In this document: positions 44,131-53,763 of the stretch, in pieces
Position numbering within the stretch: position 1 is the first letter of the stretch
Layout of the letters: every line of letters begins with the position of its first letter
NCBI RefSeq assembly: GCF_023656415.1
Contig: NZ_JAMOIL010000011.1
Coordinates: 124,001-188,000, forward strand
Reading direction: 5' to 3'
Source: Nocardioides bruguierae
GTDB taxonomy: Bacteria; Actinomycetota; Actinomycetes; Propionibacteriales; Nocardioidaceae
DNA length: 64,000 nt
Notes under the pieces: model-generated
What the model was told of the DNA's origin: nothing
What the model saw: only the letters and a program-made list of their open reading frames with translations
Databases searched by the model: none
Made by a program: the position numbers and the translations under genes

Positions 44131-45297
44131 ATGACCGGACTGCTGACGGAGGACGAGACCGCGGACCCGAGCACGCAGGCCGCCGCGGGCCCGCTCGCGG
44201 GGTTCCGCATCGGCGTGACCGCGGCCCGCAAGGCGGACGAGCAGATCGCGCTGATGACGCGGCGCGGCGCTCGGGTCGTGCACGCCCCGGCGCTCTCCAG
44301 CGACCCCAACCGGGTCGACCTGGCCGACCTGCGGGCCGCCACCGAGAAGGTCATCGCCGACCCGCCCGACATGTTCGTGGCCACCACCGGCATCGGCATG
44401 CGGCAGTGGTTCGAGACCGCCGAGGAGCTCGGGCTGCGCGAGCAGCTGGTCGCGGCGCTCCGGCCGGCCGAGATCCTCGCCCGCGGCCCGAAGAGCGTCG
44501 GCGCCCTGCGCGCCGGTGGCCTGCGGGAGCTGTGGTCGCCGGAGTCGGAGCTGTTCGAGGACGTGCTCGACCACCTGCGCGGACGCGACCTCACCGGCCG
44601 CAACATCCTCGTGCAGGAGCACGGGCAGTCGCTGTCGATGGTCGGGCACGCGCTGCGTCGCCAGGGCGCGGCCGTCGACGTCGTCACGGTCTACCGCACC
44701 GTCACCGCCGAGGACCCCACGCCCATGCTCGGCATGGTCGACCTCGTGGCCGACCTCGAGCTCGACGCGGTCACCTTCACCTCGGCGCCGGCCGTCGCCG
44801 CCCTCATGGACGCCGCCACCTCGATGGGGCGCCGCGAGGACGTGATCAGCGCGTTCCAGGCGGACGTGGTGGCCGTCTGCGTCGGCCCGGTGACTGCGGC
44901 CGCGTTCGAGCTGTGGGGCGTGCCCACCATCTACCCGCCCGACCGCTCGCGGCTGGCCGCCATGGTGAAGCTGATGGAGGCCGAGCTGCCCTCGCGCAAG
45001 GAGGGCCTCACCCTCGAGCTGGTCGGCGGGCACCAGCTGCTGATGCACGGTGAGTCGGTGCTGCTGGACGGCACCGAGGTGAGGCTCTCGCCCGCCCCGA
45101 TGGCGGTGCTCGCCGCGCTCGTGGCCAACCCCGGCAACGTCATCCCGCGTCGCGCGCTGCTGGCCCAGCTGCCCTCGGGCACCGCGGGCTCCGAGCACGC
45201 CGTCGAGATGGCCGTCGCCCGGCTCCGCGCCGCTCTCGGCACCCGGGCCGTGCAGACCGTCGTCAAGCGTGGGTACCGGTTGGCGGTGGAGCAGTGA
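44131..45297 (+). CDS. Uroporphyrinogen-III synthase fused to a winged-helix DNA-binding domain
   Basis: 388 residues. The N-terminal HemD domain (about 20-280) has FRIGVTAARKADEQIALMTRRGA, FTSAPAVAALM and VAVCVGPVTAAAFELWGVP. The C-terminal domain (about 295-388) is an OmpR/trans_reg_C-type winged helix: LSPAPMAVLAALVANPGNVIPRRALLAQL, HAVEMAVARLRAALGTRAVQTVVKRGYRLAV. There is no receiver domain. GGAGGGGG at 44117-44124 favours this ATG; an ATG at 44092 overlaps nirD and is the alternative. The fusion joins tetrapyrrole synthesis to gene control, so it may regulate nitrate genes according to siroheme precursor binding (inferred). The siroheme need of NirB explains the location. Confidence 0.88.
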   Translation: MTGLLTEDETADPSTQAAAGPLAGFRIGVTAARKADEQIALMTRRGARVVHAPALSSDPNRVDLADLRAATEKVIADPPDMFVATTGIGMRQWFETAEELGLREQLVAALRPAEILARGPKSVGALRAGGLRELWSPESELFEDVLDHLRGRDLTGRNILVQEHGQSLSMVGHALRRQGAAVDVVTVYRTVTAEDPTPMLGMVDLVADLELDAVTFTSAPAVAALMDAATSMGRREDVISAFQADVVAVCVGPVTAAAFELWGVPTIYPPDRSRLAAMVKLMEAELPSRKEGLTLELVGGHQLLMHGESVLLDGTEVRLSPAPMAVLAALVANPGNVIPRRALLAQLPSGTAGSEHAVEMAVARLRAALGTRAVQTVVKRGYRLAVEQ

Positions 45298-45983
45298 CCA
45301 CGCCGCGTCCGCCCCGACTCGTCACCGTCGCGCACGGCACCCGCCGCGCGGGCGGCAACGAGAACGCCCGCCGCCTCACCGCTGCGGCGGCCGAGCGGCT
45401 GGGCGTCGAGGCGGTCGCGGCCTACGTCGAGCTCTCGGAGCCGCTGCTGGCCGACGTCATGCGCGAGGTGCACGGGCCCGTCGCCGTCGTCCCGCTGCTG
45501 CTCTCCACCGGCTACCACGTGCGCCACGACGTGCCCGAGGCGTGCGCGCTGGCGCCGGAGGACGCCGACGTGGCACTGGGCCGTCCGCTCGGCCCCGACC
45601 CGCAGCTCGCGCTGGCCCAGGTCGACCGGCTGCTGGAGGCCGGCGCCCGCCCCGGCCAGCCGGTGACGATGGTGGCCGCGGGCTCCACCGACCCGCTCGG
45701 CTGGCGCGACCTGCGTGCCGCGACCCGGTACCTGCAGGAGGGCTGGGACGCCCCCGTGCGGCTGGCGACGATCTCGGGGTACGGCAAGCGTCCCGAGGAG
45801 GTCGTGCAGGCCGGCGACGCGGTCTCCCTCTACCTGCTCAGCCCCGGCCTGTTCAGCCGCCGGGTCGCCGAGACCGCCGCGGCTGCCGGAGCCGGGCCCG
45901 TCGGCGACGTCCTCGGCACCCACCCCCTCGCCGTGGACGTGGTCGTCGAACGGGCTGCTGCCCAGCTGGCGGCCCACGTCTGA
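45294..45983 (+). CDS. Sirohydrochlorin chelatase/CbiX-like protein
   Basis: 229 residues, GTG overlapping the upstream stop. The first CbiX half has VTVAHGTRRAGGNENARRL (metal-binding His in AHGT), and LLLSTGYHVRHDVPEA contributes the second His region. The second half (TMVAAGSTDPLGWRDL) lacks the corresponding His motif, as in other two-domain CbiX proteins. It probably inserts Fe2+ into sirohydrochlorin for NirB siroheme; cobalt chelation is the alternative. Confidence 0.87.
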   Translation: MTTPRPPRLVTVAHGTRRAGGNENARRLTAAAAERLGVEAVAAYVELSEPLLADVMREVHGPVAVVPLLLSTGYHVRHDVPEACALAPEDADVALGRPLGPDPQLALAQVDRLLEAGARPGQPVTMVAAGSTDPLGWRDLRAATRYLQEGWDAPVRLATISGYGKRPEEVVQAGDAVSLYLLSPGLFSRRVAETAAAAGAGPVGDVLGTHPLAVDVVVERAAAQLAAHV

Positions 45984-45984
45984 G

Positions 45985-46051
45985 CCAATAGTGCGCGACG
46001 AAAAGCACCGTCCTCGGTCGGAATCCGGTGCTTTTCGTCGCGCACTATTGG
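45985..46051. terminator. Perfect 26-bp inverted repeat between convergent genes
   Basis: 45985-46010 is the exact complement of 46026-46051, with a 15-nt loop. It begins 2 bases after the CbiX stop and ends 2 bases before the ABC ATPase stop, so it is nearly the whole intergenic space. The stem holds A4/T4 runs, giving U residues late in either transcript. Confidence 0.88.
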
Positions 46052-46052
46052 T

Positions 46053-46807
<755 letters not shown>

Positions 46808-46811
<4 letters not shown>

Positions 46812-47851
46812 AGGCGGGCCCTTCCGAGGAGCAGCGCGAGGAACAGCACGCCGCCGCCGAGCTCGATGATGATGGACAGTCCGGTGCCGAAGTCGAAGAC
46901 CCGGTCGAGCAGCCACTGGCCGACGACGAGGGTGATGACGGCGAACGCCGAGGCGGCCGGGATCGACCAGCGGTGCGCGTGCCCGACCGCCACGTAGGCG
47001 AGGTTCGCGACCAGCAGGCCGAAGAAGGTGATCGGCCCGACCAGGGCGGTCGAGACCGAGACCAGCACGGCCACGGCGACCATCACCCACAGCACCGCGC
47101 GGCGGTGGTCGACGCCGAGGCTGGTGGCGGCCTCGCGGCCCAGCGCGAGCACGTCGAAGACGTGGCGGAACGCGAGGAGCACCGCCAGGGTGGCGAGGAC
47201 GACGACGGCGCTGATGGTCAGCAGGTCCTCCTCGACGGTGCCGAAGGAGGCGAAGAACGAGTCCTGCAGCACCGCGAACGAGGCCGGGTCGAGCATTCGC
47301 TGCAGTATCGTGGTGACGCTCCGTAGCAGGGTGCCGACCACGACGCCGACGAGCACGACGATCTGCAGGTCGCGCCGCGCGCCGAGCAGGAGCCAGCGCG
47401 ACAGGGCGGTGATGAGCACGACCATGACGCCGACCTCGACCAGCCACAGCAGTGACCCGGCGATCCCGCCGCCGGCAGCCCCGCCGAGCGCCCCGGCGCC
47501 GGCGAAGAACACGACCGCCGTCTGCACCAGCAGGTAGAGCGCGTCGAAGCCCATGAGGCCGGGGGTGAGGATGCGGTTGGCCGTCACGGTCTGGAACAGC
47601 ACGGTCGAGACGGCCACGGCCACCGCCACCAGCACCAGCGCCGCGACGGTGCGCAGCCGCAGTCGCAGCGCGTACTCCCAGGCTCCGGGCAGGTCGACGA
47701 GCACGAAGCCCGCGCAGGCGAGGACGGCAACAGTCAGGGCGACACCGGTGATGAGACCGGGTCGGCGGGCGGCCGCGCGGGCGCCGCCGGCGTCCTGCTT
47801 CTTGCGCCGCCTGCGACGGGTGGGGGTGGGGGCGGCGAGGTCAGCCGACAC
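46808..47851 (-). CDS. Iron-siderophore ABC transporter permease, second
   Basis: 347 residues from the GTG at 47851, about 9 spans, FecCD family. RILTPGLMGFDALYLLVQT, ALGREAATSLGVDHRRAVLWVMVAVAVL and VGPITFFGLLVANLA are the family motifs; the loop LALGREAATSLG is the ATPase contact. The N-terminus is basic and Arg/Lys-rich before the first span. It overlaps the other permease gene by 11 bases. Confidence 0.9.
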
Positions 47852-48839
47852 GACGCGACCCCTTCACGAGCAGGTAGAGGAACGCCGCGCTGCCGAGCAC
47901 ACCCACGACGACACCGAGCGGCACCTCGTAGGGGTAGCGGACGAGGCGGCCGATGACGTCGCACAGCAGCAGGAACCCGGCGCCCAGCAGCGCGACCCAG
48001 GGCACCGAGCGGCGGGCGTGGTCGCCGACCAGGAGGCTGACGACGTTGGGCACGATGAGGCCGAGGAACGGCACGTCGCCCACGGTGGCCGTGACCGTGG
48101 CGCTGATCAGCGAGACCACGACCATGCCGGTGATCATCACGGTCCGGTAGGAGAGGCCGAGGCCGGTGGCGGCGTCCTTCCCGAGGCCGGCGATGGTGAG
48201 CCGGTCGGCGAGGAACCAGACGACGACGGCCAGCGCGGCGGCGACCCAGAGCAGCTCGTAGCGGCCGGCGAGCAGGCCGGAGAAGTCGGCGGTGCGCCAG
48301 GCGAGCATCGACTGGATGAGGTCCTGCTCGTAGGCCACGAACGACCCGGCCGCGCCCAGCACGCCGCCGAAGGTGATGCCGACCAGCGGCACGGTGATGG
48401 GGGAGCGCAGGGGCATCCGGGAGAGCAGCAGCAGGAACAGTCCGGTGCCGGCGAGCGCGAACAGGGCCGCCACCAGCATCTTGCCGATGACGGGCATGCC
48501 GGGCGCAAAGATCATCACCGCGAGCAGGCCGAGCATCGAGGCGTCGACCGCACCGGAGGTGGAGGGGTCGACGAACCGGTTGCGCACCAGCAGCTGCATG
48601 ACCAGGCCGGCGACCGCGAGCGAGACGCCCGCCAGGATCAGCGCGGCCGTGCGCGGGAGCCGGGAGACCGCGAGCAGCTGCCAGGCGTCCGCGTCACCGC
48701 GCAGCAGGGCCGCGGGGGTCACGCTGGCGACGCCCACGAAGGTGCTGAGCACGGCGAGAGCCACGACCGCCAGGACGGCGGGGAGCAGCCAGCGGCTGCG
48801 GCGCCTGGCAGGGGCTCCGGACGCACCGGACCCCGGCAC
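47841..48839 (-). CDS. Iron-siderophore ABC transporter permease, first
   Basis: 332 residues from the GTG at 48839, the only good start after the binding-protein stop at 48884. FecCD motifs are SRLPRTAALILAGVSLAVAGLVMQ, FVDPSTSGAVDASMLG, GLGKDAATGLGLSYR (ATPase contact) and GDVPFLGLIVPNV. About 9 spans. The ribosome-binding site is weak, so translation may be coupled to the upstream gene. Confidence 0.9.
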   Translation of the reverse strand: MPGSGASGAPARRRSRWLLPAVLAVVALAVLSTFVGVASVTPAALLRGDADAWQLLAVSRLPRTAALILAGVSLAVAGLVMQLLVRNRFVDPSTSGAVDASMLGLLAVMIFAPGMPVIGKMLVAALFALAGTGLFLLLLSRMPLRSPITVPLVGITFGGVLGAAGSFVAYEQDLIQSMLAWRTADFSGLLAGRYELLWVAAALAVVVWFLADRLTIAGLGKDAATGLGLSYRTVMITGMVVVSLISATVTATVGDVPFLGLIVPNVVSLLVGDHARRSVPWVALLGAGFLLLCDVIGRLVRYPYEVPLGVVVGVLGSAAFLYLLVKGSRRVG

Positions 48840-48883
48840 GGCCTGGGCGGGCCGTACCGGGGTGGCGGTGCTGGGCGGGGGTG

Positions 48884-49831
48884 TCAGGACTCGATCCCCT
48901 CGGTCACGTTGCTGACCATCTCGCTCATGGCGGTGATGCCGCCGCCGGCGAGGTACCAGACGACGCCGTCGAGGTAGATGACCTGCCCCTCGCTCCACGC
49001 GGTGGTGGAGCCGACGACCGCGTTGTCGAGGATGGCCTCGGCGGACTCGCCGCCGGTCTCGCCGATCGCGGCGTCGCGGTCGATGACGAACAGCCAGTCG
49101 GGGTTGGCCTCGCCGACGTACTCGAAGCTCACGGGCTCGCCGTGGGTCTCGGCGTCGATGTCGACGGCCGGCTCCACGCCGAGCAGGTCGTGGATGATGC
49201 CGAAGCGCGAGCCGGCGCCGTAGGCGGAGACCTCGCCGCCGGTGGTGAGGACGATCAGGCCGGTGCCGGCGTCCGCGGTGACCTCGGTGGCCTCGTCGAT
49301 CTGGGTCTGCACGTCGGAGACCAGGCTGGTGGCCTCGTCCTGCGCGCCCAGGATGGTGCCGAGCGCCTCGACGTTGGACTGGACGCTGGCCCAGTAGTCG
49401 GTCTCGTCGACGGAGAGGTCGATGGTGGTGGCGATCTCGGCGAGGTCGTCCATCGAGTCCAGGCTGCGGCCCGAGACGATGATCAGGTCGGGGTCGAGCT
49501 CCGCGACGGCCTCGAAGTCGGGCTCGAAGAAGCTGCCGACCACCTCGGCCTCGTCCTGGACGCTGGTGAGGTAGTCGGGGAAGGTCGCGTCGGGCACGCC
49601 CGCCACGTCGCCGCCGAGGGCGTCGATGATGTCGATGGTGCCGAGGTCGTAGCTGACGATCGTCTGCGGCTGCGCCGGGACCTCCACCTCGCCCTGGGCG
49701 GTGGTGACGGTGACCGTGCTCGCGGCCTCCTCGGCCTCGGAGTCGCTGCCGCACGCGGCGAGGACGGCGACGAGGGGGAGCGCGGCGGCGACGGCGGCCA
49801 GACGCTTGATCGGGGTGCTGCGGGGGCTCAC
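48884..49831 (-). CDS. Iron-siderophore ABC transporter substrate-binding lipoprotein
   Basis: 315 residues, GTG start. The signal peptide ends in LAAC with lipid Cys27, so it is membrane-tethered outside. The FecB-type fold is visible in PQTIVSYDLGTIDIIDALGG and ELDPDLIIVSGRS, with the family C-terminal GVVWYLAGGGITAMSEMV. It captures the ferric complex; the ligand is unknown. It is the first gene of the four-gene importer operon. The divergent siderophore-interacting protein shares its 166-bp promoter region, which has an iron-box-like site. Confidence 0.9.
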   Translation of the reverse strand: MSPRSTPIKRLAAVAAALPLVAVLAACGSDSEAEEAASTVTVTTAQGEVEVPAQPQTIVSYDLGTIDIIDALGGDVAGVPDATFPDYLTSVQDEAEVVGSFFEPDFEAVAELDPDLIIVSGRSLDSMDDLAEIATTIDLSVDETDYWASVQSNVEALGTILGAQDEATSLVSDVQTQIDEATEVTADAGTGLIVLTTGGEVSAYGAGSRFGIIHDLLGVEPAVDIDAETHGEPVSFEYVGEANPDWLFVIDRDAAIGETGGESAEAILDNAVVGSTTAWSEGQVIYLDGVVWYLAGGGITAMSEMVSNVTEGIES

Positions 49832-49979
49832 GGGGAGTCGTTCCTCTCGGGGGTCGGCCGGCGTGGTGCCCGGGTGGGCGGTCGGTGCGCCGGTCGGCTG
49901 ACGGGGAAGGTGCTGGGCGGCCCATCGCGTTCCGCGGTCGACGCGATCGTCGATCCGGGCTGGATGAGGGTTGCCTCAG

Positions 49980-49998
49980 TAAGGTAAGCCTAAGCACA
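49980..49998. promoter_or_regulatory. IdeR/DtxR-like iron box at the siderophore-interacting protein start
   Basis: TAAGGTAAGCCTAAGCACA matches the 19-bp iron-box pattern TWAGGTWAGSCTWACCTWA at 16 positions. Its last base is the A of the ATG at 49998. Occupation by an iron-loaded repressor would block a leaderless or very short-leader transcript and could also affect the divergent importer. Confidence 0.75.
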
Positions 49999-50840
49999 TG
50001 ACTACAGACGTCGGCAACCCTCCCGTCCACCGAGACGCCCCGTTCGAGCTCGTCCGTCGTCGGGCGGACCTCGTGCTGCGACGAGCGGTCGTGGCCTCCG
50101 TGGCCGACCTCGGGCCGCGGTACCGCCGGGTGGTGCTCACCGGCGCCGACCTCGCGGGCTTCGCCTCCGCCGGCGCCGACGACCACCTGCGGTTGTTCGT
50201 GCCCGGGGCCGACGGCTCCCTGGTGCTGCCGGAGATCGGGCCGGAGGGCCTGGTGCCGCCGGGTCCGGGGGACCCGAGGCCCGTCTCCCGCGAGTACACC
50301 CCGGTGGCGTGGGGCGGCACGGGTGCCGACGCCTGGCTGACTCTCGACCTCGTCGTCCACCCCGGCGGGCACGCCTCGGACTGGGTCACCCGCGCCCAGC
50401 CCGGCGACCCCGCCGCCGTCGGAGGGCCCCGCGGCTCGCTGGTGGTCGCGGGGACGCCGGCGTGGTGGCTGCTCGCCGGCGACCTCACCGCGCTCCCGGC
50501 GATCCGGCGCCACCTGGCCGCGGTCGCCGGTGCCCCGGCGACCGTGCTGCTGCTCGTCGTGTCGGCCGAGGACGCCGAGCCGCACCTCGCCTCGCTCGCG
50601 GGCGCGGACGTCTCGGTGCTCGTCGCACCCGAGGTGGCCACCGGCGACACCGCCCCGCTGGCCGAGGCGGTCATGGCCTGGACGCCTCCCGGTGCACCCG
50701 ACGCCGGCCTCGCGTTCGTCGCCGCCGAGCAGTCGATCGTCTCGCCCGCCCGTGCCCGGCTCTCCGCGCTCGGGGTCACCCACAGCGTCGTGAAGGGGTA
50801 CTGGAAGCACGGGGACGCCGAGCACCACGCCCCGCACTGA
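49998..50840 (+). CDS. Siderophore-interacting protein (ferric-siderophore reductase)
   Basis: 280 residues. The FAD-binding motif is SREYTPVAW (RxYT), with LVVHPGGHASDWVTRAQPGD binding the FAD/NAD(P)H region, and the family C-terminus VKGYWKHGDAEH. Members such as ViuB/YqjH/FscN reduce Fe3+ in imported siderophores to release iron. It has a good location: divergent from the importer genes with a shared iron box. No ribosome-binding site is visible before the ATG, consistent with a leaderless message (inferred). Confidence 0.92.
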   Translation: MTTDVGNPPVHRDAPFELVRRRADLVLRRAVVASVADLGPRYRRVVLTGADLAGFASAGADDHLRLFVPGADGSLVLPEIGPEGLVPPGPGDPRPVSREYTPVAWGGTGADAWLTLDLVVHPGGHASDWVTRAQPGDPAAVGGPRGSLVVAGTPAWWLLAGDLTALPAIRRHLAAVAGAPATVLLLVVSAEDAEPHLASLAGADVSVLVAPEVATGDTAPLAEAVMAWTPPGAPDAGLAFVAAEQSIVSPARARLSALGVTHSVVKGYWKHGDAEHHAPH

Positions 50841-50850
50841 GCGCCCCCGG

Positions 50851-50895
50851 GACGTCATACCTCTGAGGGAGACTGCGTCCGCTCCGTATGACGTC
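50851..50895. terminator. Hairpin between convergent reductase and symporter genes
   Basis: GACGTCATAC at 50851-50860 pairs exactly with GTATGACGTC at 50886-50895 across a 25-nt loop. Stops lie at 50840 and 50914 on opposite strands. Confidence 0.6.
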
Positions 50896-50913
50896 TCGCT
50901 CCGGCGACGCGGG

Positions 50914-52455
50914 TCAGCCGCGGTCGAGGTCGAGCGCCTCGGGGGTGTGCAGGCGCACCATGAACCGGCGGACGCCGGGGGGCACGGTGCGCTGGGTGGC
51001 CAGGCTGACCAGCATCATCACGGCGGTGGCGAGCGGGATGCTCCACAGCGCGGGCCGCGCGGCCAGCACGCCGACCCAGCCGGCCGGGCCGTCCAGGTAG
51101 AGGGTGGTGAGCGCGGCCGCGCCCGAGCCGAGCCCGCCCACGACCAGCCCCGCACCCGCGCCGGTGGGCGTGAGCCGGCGCCACCAGATGCCCAGCATCA
51201 GCAGCGGGGCGAAGGTGGAGGCGGCCACCGCGAAGGCCAGCCCCACGGTGGTGGCCACCCCGGCGCTCGGCTCGCCCAGCGCGACGGCGGCCGGCACCAC
51301 GACGGCGATGACGGCGCCGAGCCGGAAGGCGGCCACGCCGCCGAGCCGTCGTCCGCCCCACGAGCGGCCGGTGACGTCCTGCCCGAGCACGCCCGCCACC
51401 GCGATGGCCAGGCCGGAGGAGGTGGAGAGGAACGCGGCGAACGCGCCCGCGACCACGAGGCCGGTGAGCAGGTCGCCGCCGAGGCCGGGCACCACGATCC
51501 GAGGCAGGAGCAGCACGAGCAGGTCGGACTCGCCCGAGGCCGCCAGCTCCGGGGCGTAGACCCGGCCGAGCGCTCCGTAGACCGGTGGCACCAGGTAGAA
51601 CAGCCCCAGCAGCGCCAGCACCAGCAGCGTGCTGCGGCGTGCGGAGCGGCCGTCGGGGTTGGTGTAGAAGCGCACCACCACGTGCGGCAGGCCCATCGTG
51701 CCGAAGAACGTGGCGGCGATCAGGGCGTAGGTCAGGTAGAGGCCCTGGGCGCCCCCGTCGGCCAGCGGGTTCGACCAGGCGAGGACGTCGGTGGGGAAGT
51801 CGGGCCGGCCGAGGCGCTCGGTGTCGGGGCGGCCGTCGCCGAGCCAGACGGCCAGCAGCACCGCCGCCGGCAGCAGCAGGGCGGTGAGCTTGAACCAGTA
51901 CTGCACCGCCTGCACCAGGGTGATCGAGCGCATCCCGCCGCCGATCACGTTGACCAGCACGACGGAGGCGACGCCGGCCGGGCCGATCCAGGTGGGCAGC
52001 CCGAGCGCCGCGCCGAGCATGACGCCCGCGCCCTGGAACAGCGGCAGCAGGTAGAGCCAGCCGACGGCCACCACCAGCACCGAGCAGATGGTCCGCACCC
52101 GCCGCGAGCCCAGCCGGGCTTCCGCGAAGTCGGGCAGCGTGTAGGCCCCCGAGCGACGCAGCGGCGCGGAGACGAGGGCGAGCATGACGAGGTAGCCGGC
52201 CGTCCAGCCGACGGGGTACCAGAGCATGTCGGCACCGAAGGTCAGCAGCAGGCCGGCGACGCCCAGGAACGAGGCCGCCGAGAGGTACTCCCCGCTGATC
52301 GCCGAGGCGTTGGTGAACGCCGGCACCGTGCGCGAGGCGACCATGAAGTCGCTGGTCGTGCGCGAGAGCCGCAGCCCCAGGCTGCCGATGGCCAGCGTCG
52401 CGACCACCACCAGCGCCACCGCCACCGCGCCCGGCCACACCGGTGCGCCGCTCAC
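50914..52455 (-). CDS. Sodium:solute symporter, cation/monocarboxylate type
   Basis: 513 residues from the GTG at 52455, which overlaps the small-protein stop. About 13 spans, SSS family: ISGEYLSAASFLGVAGLLL, LPDFAEARLGSRRVR, FFGTMGLPHVVVRFYTNPDGRSARR and AFLSTSSGLAIAVAGVLGQD are typical of ActP/MctC-like carriers. The upstream small membrane protein and the LytTR two-component system suggest regulated uptake of acetate, pyruvate or lactate; the exact substrate is unknown. It is only distantly like the symporter at 32.4-34.1 kb. Confidence 0.88.
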   Translation of the reverse strand: MSGAPVWPGAVAVALVVVATLAIGSLGLRLSRTTSDFMVASRTVPAFTNASAISGEYLSAASFLGVAGLLLTFGADMLWYPVGWTAGYLVMLALVSAPLRRSGAYTLPDFAEARLGSRRVRTICSVLVVAVGWLYLLPLFQGAGVMLGAALGLPTWIGPAGVASVVLVNVIGGGMRSITLVQAVQYWFKLTALLLPAAVLLAVWLGDGRPDTERLGRPDFPTDVLAWSNPLADGGAQGLYLTYALIAATFFGTMGLPHVVVRFYTNPDGRSARRSTLLVLALLGLFYLVPPVYGALGRVYAPELAASGESDLLVLLLPRIVVPGLGGDLLTGLVVAGAFAAFLSTSSGLAIAVAGVLGQDVTGRSWGGRRLGGVAAFRLGAVIAVVVPAAVALGEPSAGVATTVGLAFAVAASTFAPLLMLGIWWRRLTPTGAGAGLVVGGLGSGAAALTTLYLDGPAGWVGVLAARPALWSIPLATAVMMLVSLATQRTVPPGVRRFMVRLHTPEALDLDRG

Positions 52456-52859
52456 GCTCGCCCGCCGTCGTCCGGGCCACCGGAGCGGGGGCCGTCCAGC
52501 TCCTCCAGGAGCGCGGTGAAGGTGTCCTCGTTGCGCTCCGCACGCCGCACGTGCCGCCAGGCCAGCGCCACCAGCAGCGGGTAGGGCGCCACGCCGAGCA
52601 GCCACCAGGCGAGCCCGACGCCGAGCACGTGCACGGCGGCCAGGTCGGGCAGCGCGAAGAACAGCACCGGCAGGGTGCCGAGCCCGAGCATCAGCAGCGC
52701 GAGCGTGCGCAGCCCCAGCCACCACTGCTCGCGCACGAGCGCGCGCAGGTACAGCGAGCCGAGGCGGGACTCGGCGTCCACCTCGTGCACCCGGGCCCGG
52801 GGCGGACGACGGCGGGCCGGCCCGGTCACCCGGACCCGCTGCGGCCGCTCGCTGCTCAT
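52452..52859 (-). CDS. Small two-span membrane protein, symporter partner (DUF485-like)
   Basis: 135 residues. A basic N-terminus is followed by two hydrophobic segments (LRTLALLMLGLGTLPVLFFALPDL and VLGVGLAWWLLGVAPYPLLVALAW) and an acidic tail. The arrangement, a short two-span protein whose stop overlaps the start of an SSS symporter, is that of DUF485/YjcH beside ActP. The sequence similarity itself is loose, so the family is tentative. Confidence 0.7.
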   Translation of the reverse strand: MSSERPQRVRVTGPARRRPPRARVHEVDAESRLGSLYLRALVREQWWLGLRTLALLMLGLGTLPVLFFALPDLAAVHVLGVGLAWWLLGVAPYPLLVALAWRHVRRAERNEDTFTALLEELDGPRSGGPDDGGRA

Positions 52860-52883
52860 GGCCCGCCCCCCGGCCCGCGCCGA

Positions 52884-52938
52884 CTCACGCCCTGCTCACG
52901 CCCTGCTCACGCCCTGCTCATGCCCGGCTCACGCCTGG
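52884..52938 (-). repeat. Five 11-bp tandem repeats between regulator and symporter genes
   Basis: CTCACGCCCTG at 52884, 52895 and 52906, then CTCATGCCCGG at 52917 and CTCACGCCTGG at 52928. The last unit contains the stop codon of the response regulator (52929-52931). It lies upstream of the symporter operon start at 52859. An 11-bp period puts each unit on the same face of the helix. Confidence 0.85.
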
Positions 52939-53651
52939 TTGCGCCGGGCCAGCCGCTCGCGCAGCTGGCGGGTGTGGCGCCGGCTGACGCCCAGCTCGGC
53001 GCCGCCGGAGACCACGACCGAGCAGCGGCCGGCGTCCATCCGGACCTCGGTGACGTGCTGCATCGAGACCAGCAGGGAGCGGTGGATGCGGACGAAGCCG
53101 GCCGCGCCCCACTCGTCCTCGAGGGCGGTGAGCGGGGTGCGGACCAGGTGCGAGCCCTCCCCGGTGTGCAGCCGCGCGTAGTCGCCCTGCGCCTCCACGT
53201 GGGTGATCGCGCTGCGCTGCACGAACCGCGTGACGCCGCCCAGCTCGACAGGGATCTGGACGTCGGCGGGCGCGCTCGGCGCCTCCGCGGGACCGCCCAG
53301 GCGACGGACCGCCTCGGCCAGCCGGTCCGCGCGCACCGGCTTGAGCACGTAGTCGACGGCCTGGAGGTCGAAGGCCTGCAGGGCGTGCTCCTCGTGGGCG
53401 GTGACGAAGACGATCCGCGGCGGGGTGCGGAAGTTGCCGAGCAGCTCGCCCAGCTCCAGGCCGGAGAGGCCGGGCATCTGGACGTCGAGGAAGACCGCGT
53501 CCACGCCGGTCTCGCGCAGCAGCCGCAGCGCCTCGGTGGCCGAGGCCGCGGCCAGCACGGTGCCGACCCGCTCGTCGCGGCCGAGCAGGAACGTCAGCTC
53601 GTCCAGCGCAGGCCGCTCGTCGTCGACGACCAGCACCCTCAGACCAGTCAC
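52929..53651 (-). CDS. LytTR-type response regulator
   Basis: 240 residues. The receiver domain (1-120) has DDERPAL, the phosphate acceptor D56 (FLDVQMPG) and LKPV near 104. The LytTR DNA-binding domain (about 135-235) has FVQRSAITHVEAQGDYARLHT, FVRIHRSLLVSMQHV and LGVSRRHTRQLRERLAR. Regulators of this type bind pairs of direct repeats. Partner of the histidine kinase 112 bases upstream on the same strand. Probable target: the symporter operon just downstream, with the tandem repeat in between. Confidence 0.92.
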   Translation of the reverse strand: MTGLRVLVVDDERPALDELTFLLGRDERVGTVLAAASATEALRLLRETGVDAVFLDVQMPGLSGLELGELLGNFRTPPRIVFVTAHEEHALQAFDLQAVDYVLKPVRADRLAEAVRRLGGPAEAPSAPADVQIPVELGGVTRFVQRSAITHVEAQGDYARLHTGEGSHLVRTPLTALEDEWGAAGFVRIHRSLLVSMQHVTEVRMDAGRCSVVVSGGAELGVSRRHTRQLRERLARRNQA

Positions 53652-53763
53652 GCCGCCTCGTCCCCCTCTCGGCAGCGCCGCCCTCGGCGCCCCGTGTGCT
53701 GGCTCACCCTGCCGTACCGGCGGCCCGGACGCCAGGAGGTGCGGGCAGCCGTGCCTCGCGGGC

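Noticed and set aside
35703..45983. Recent horizontal transfer of the nitrate cluster
   Set aside because: Base composition and codon choice look like the neighbours; no tRNA, direct repeats or transposase at the edges.
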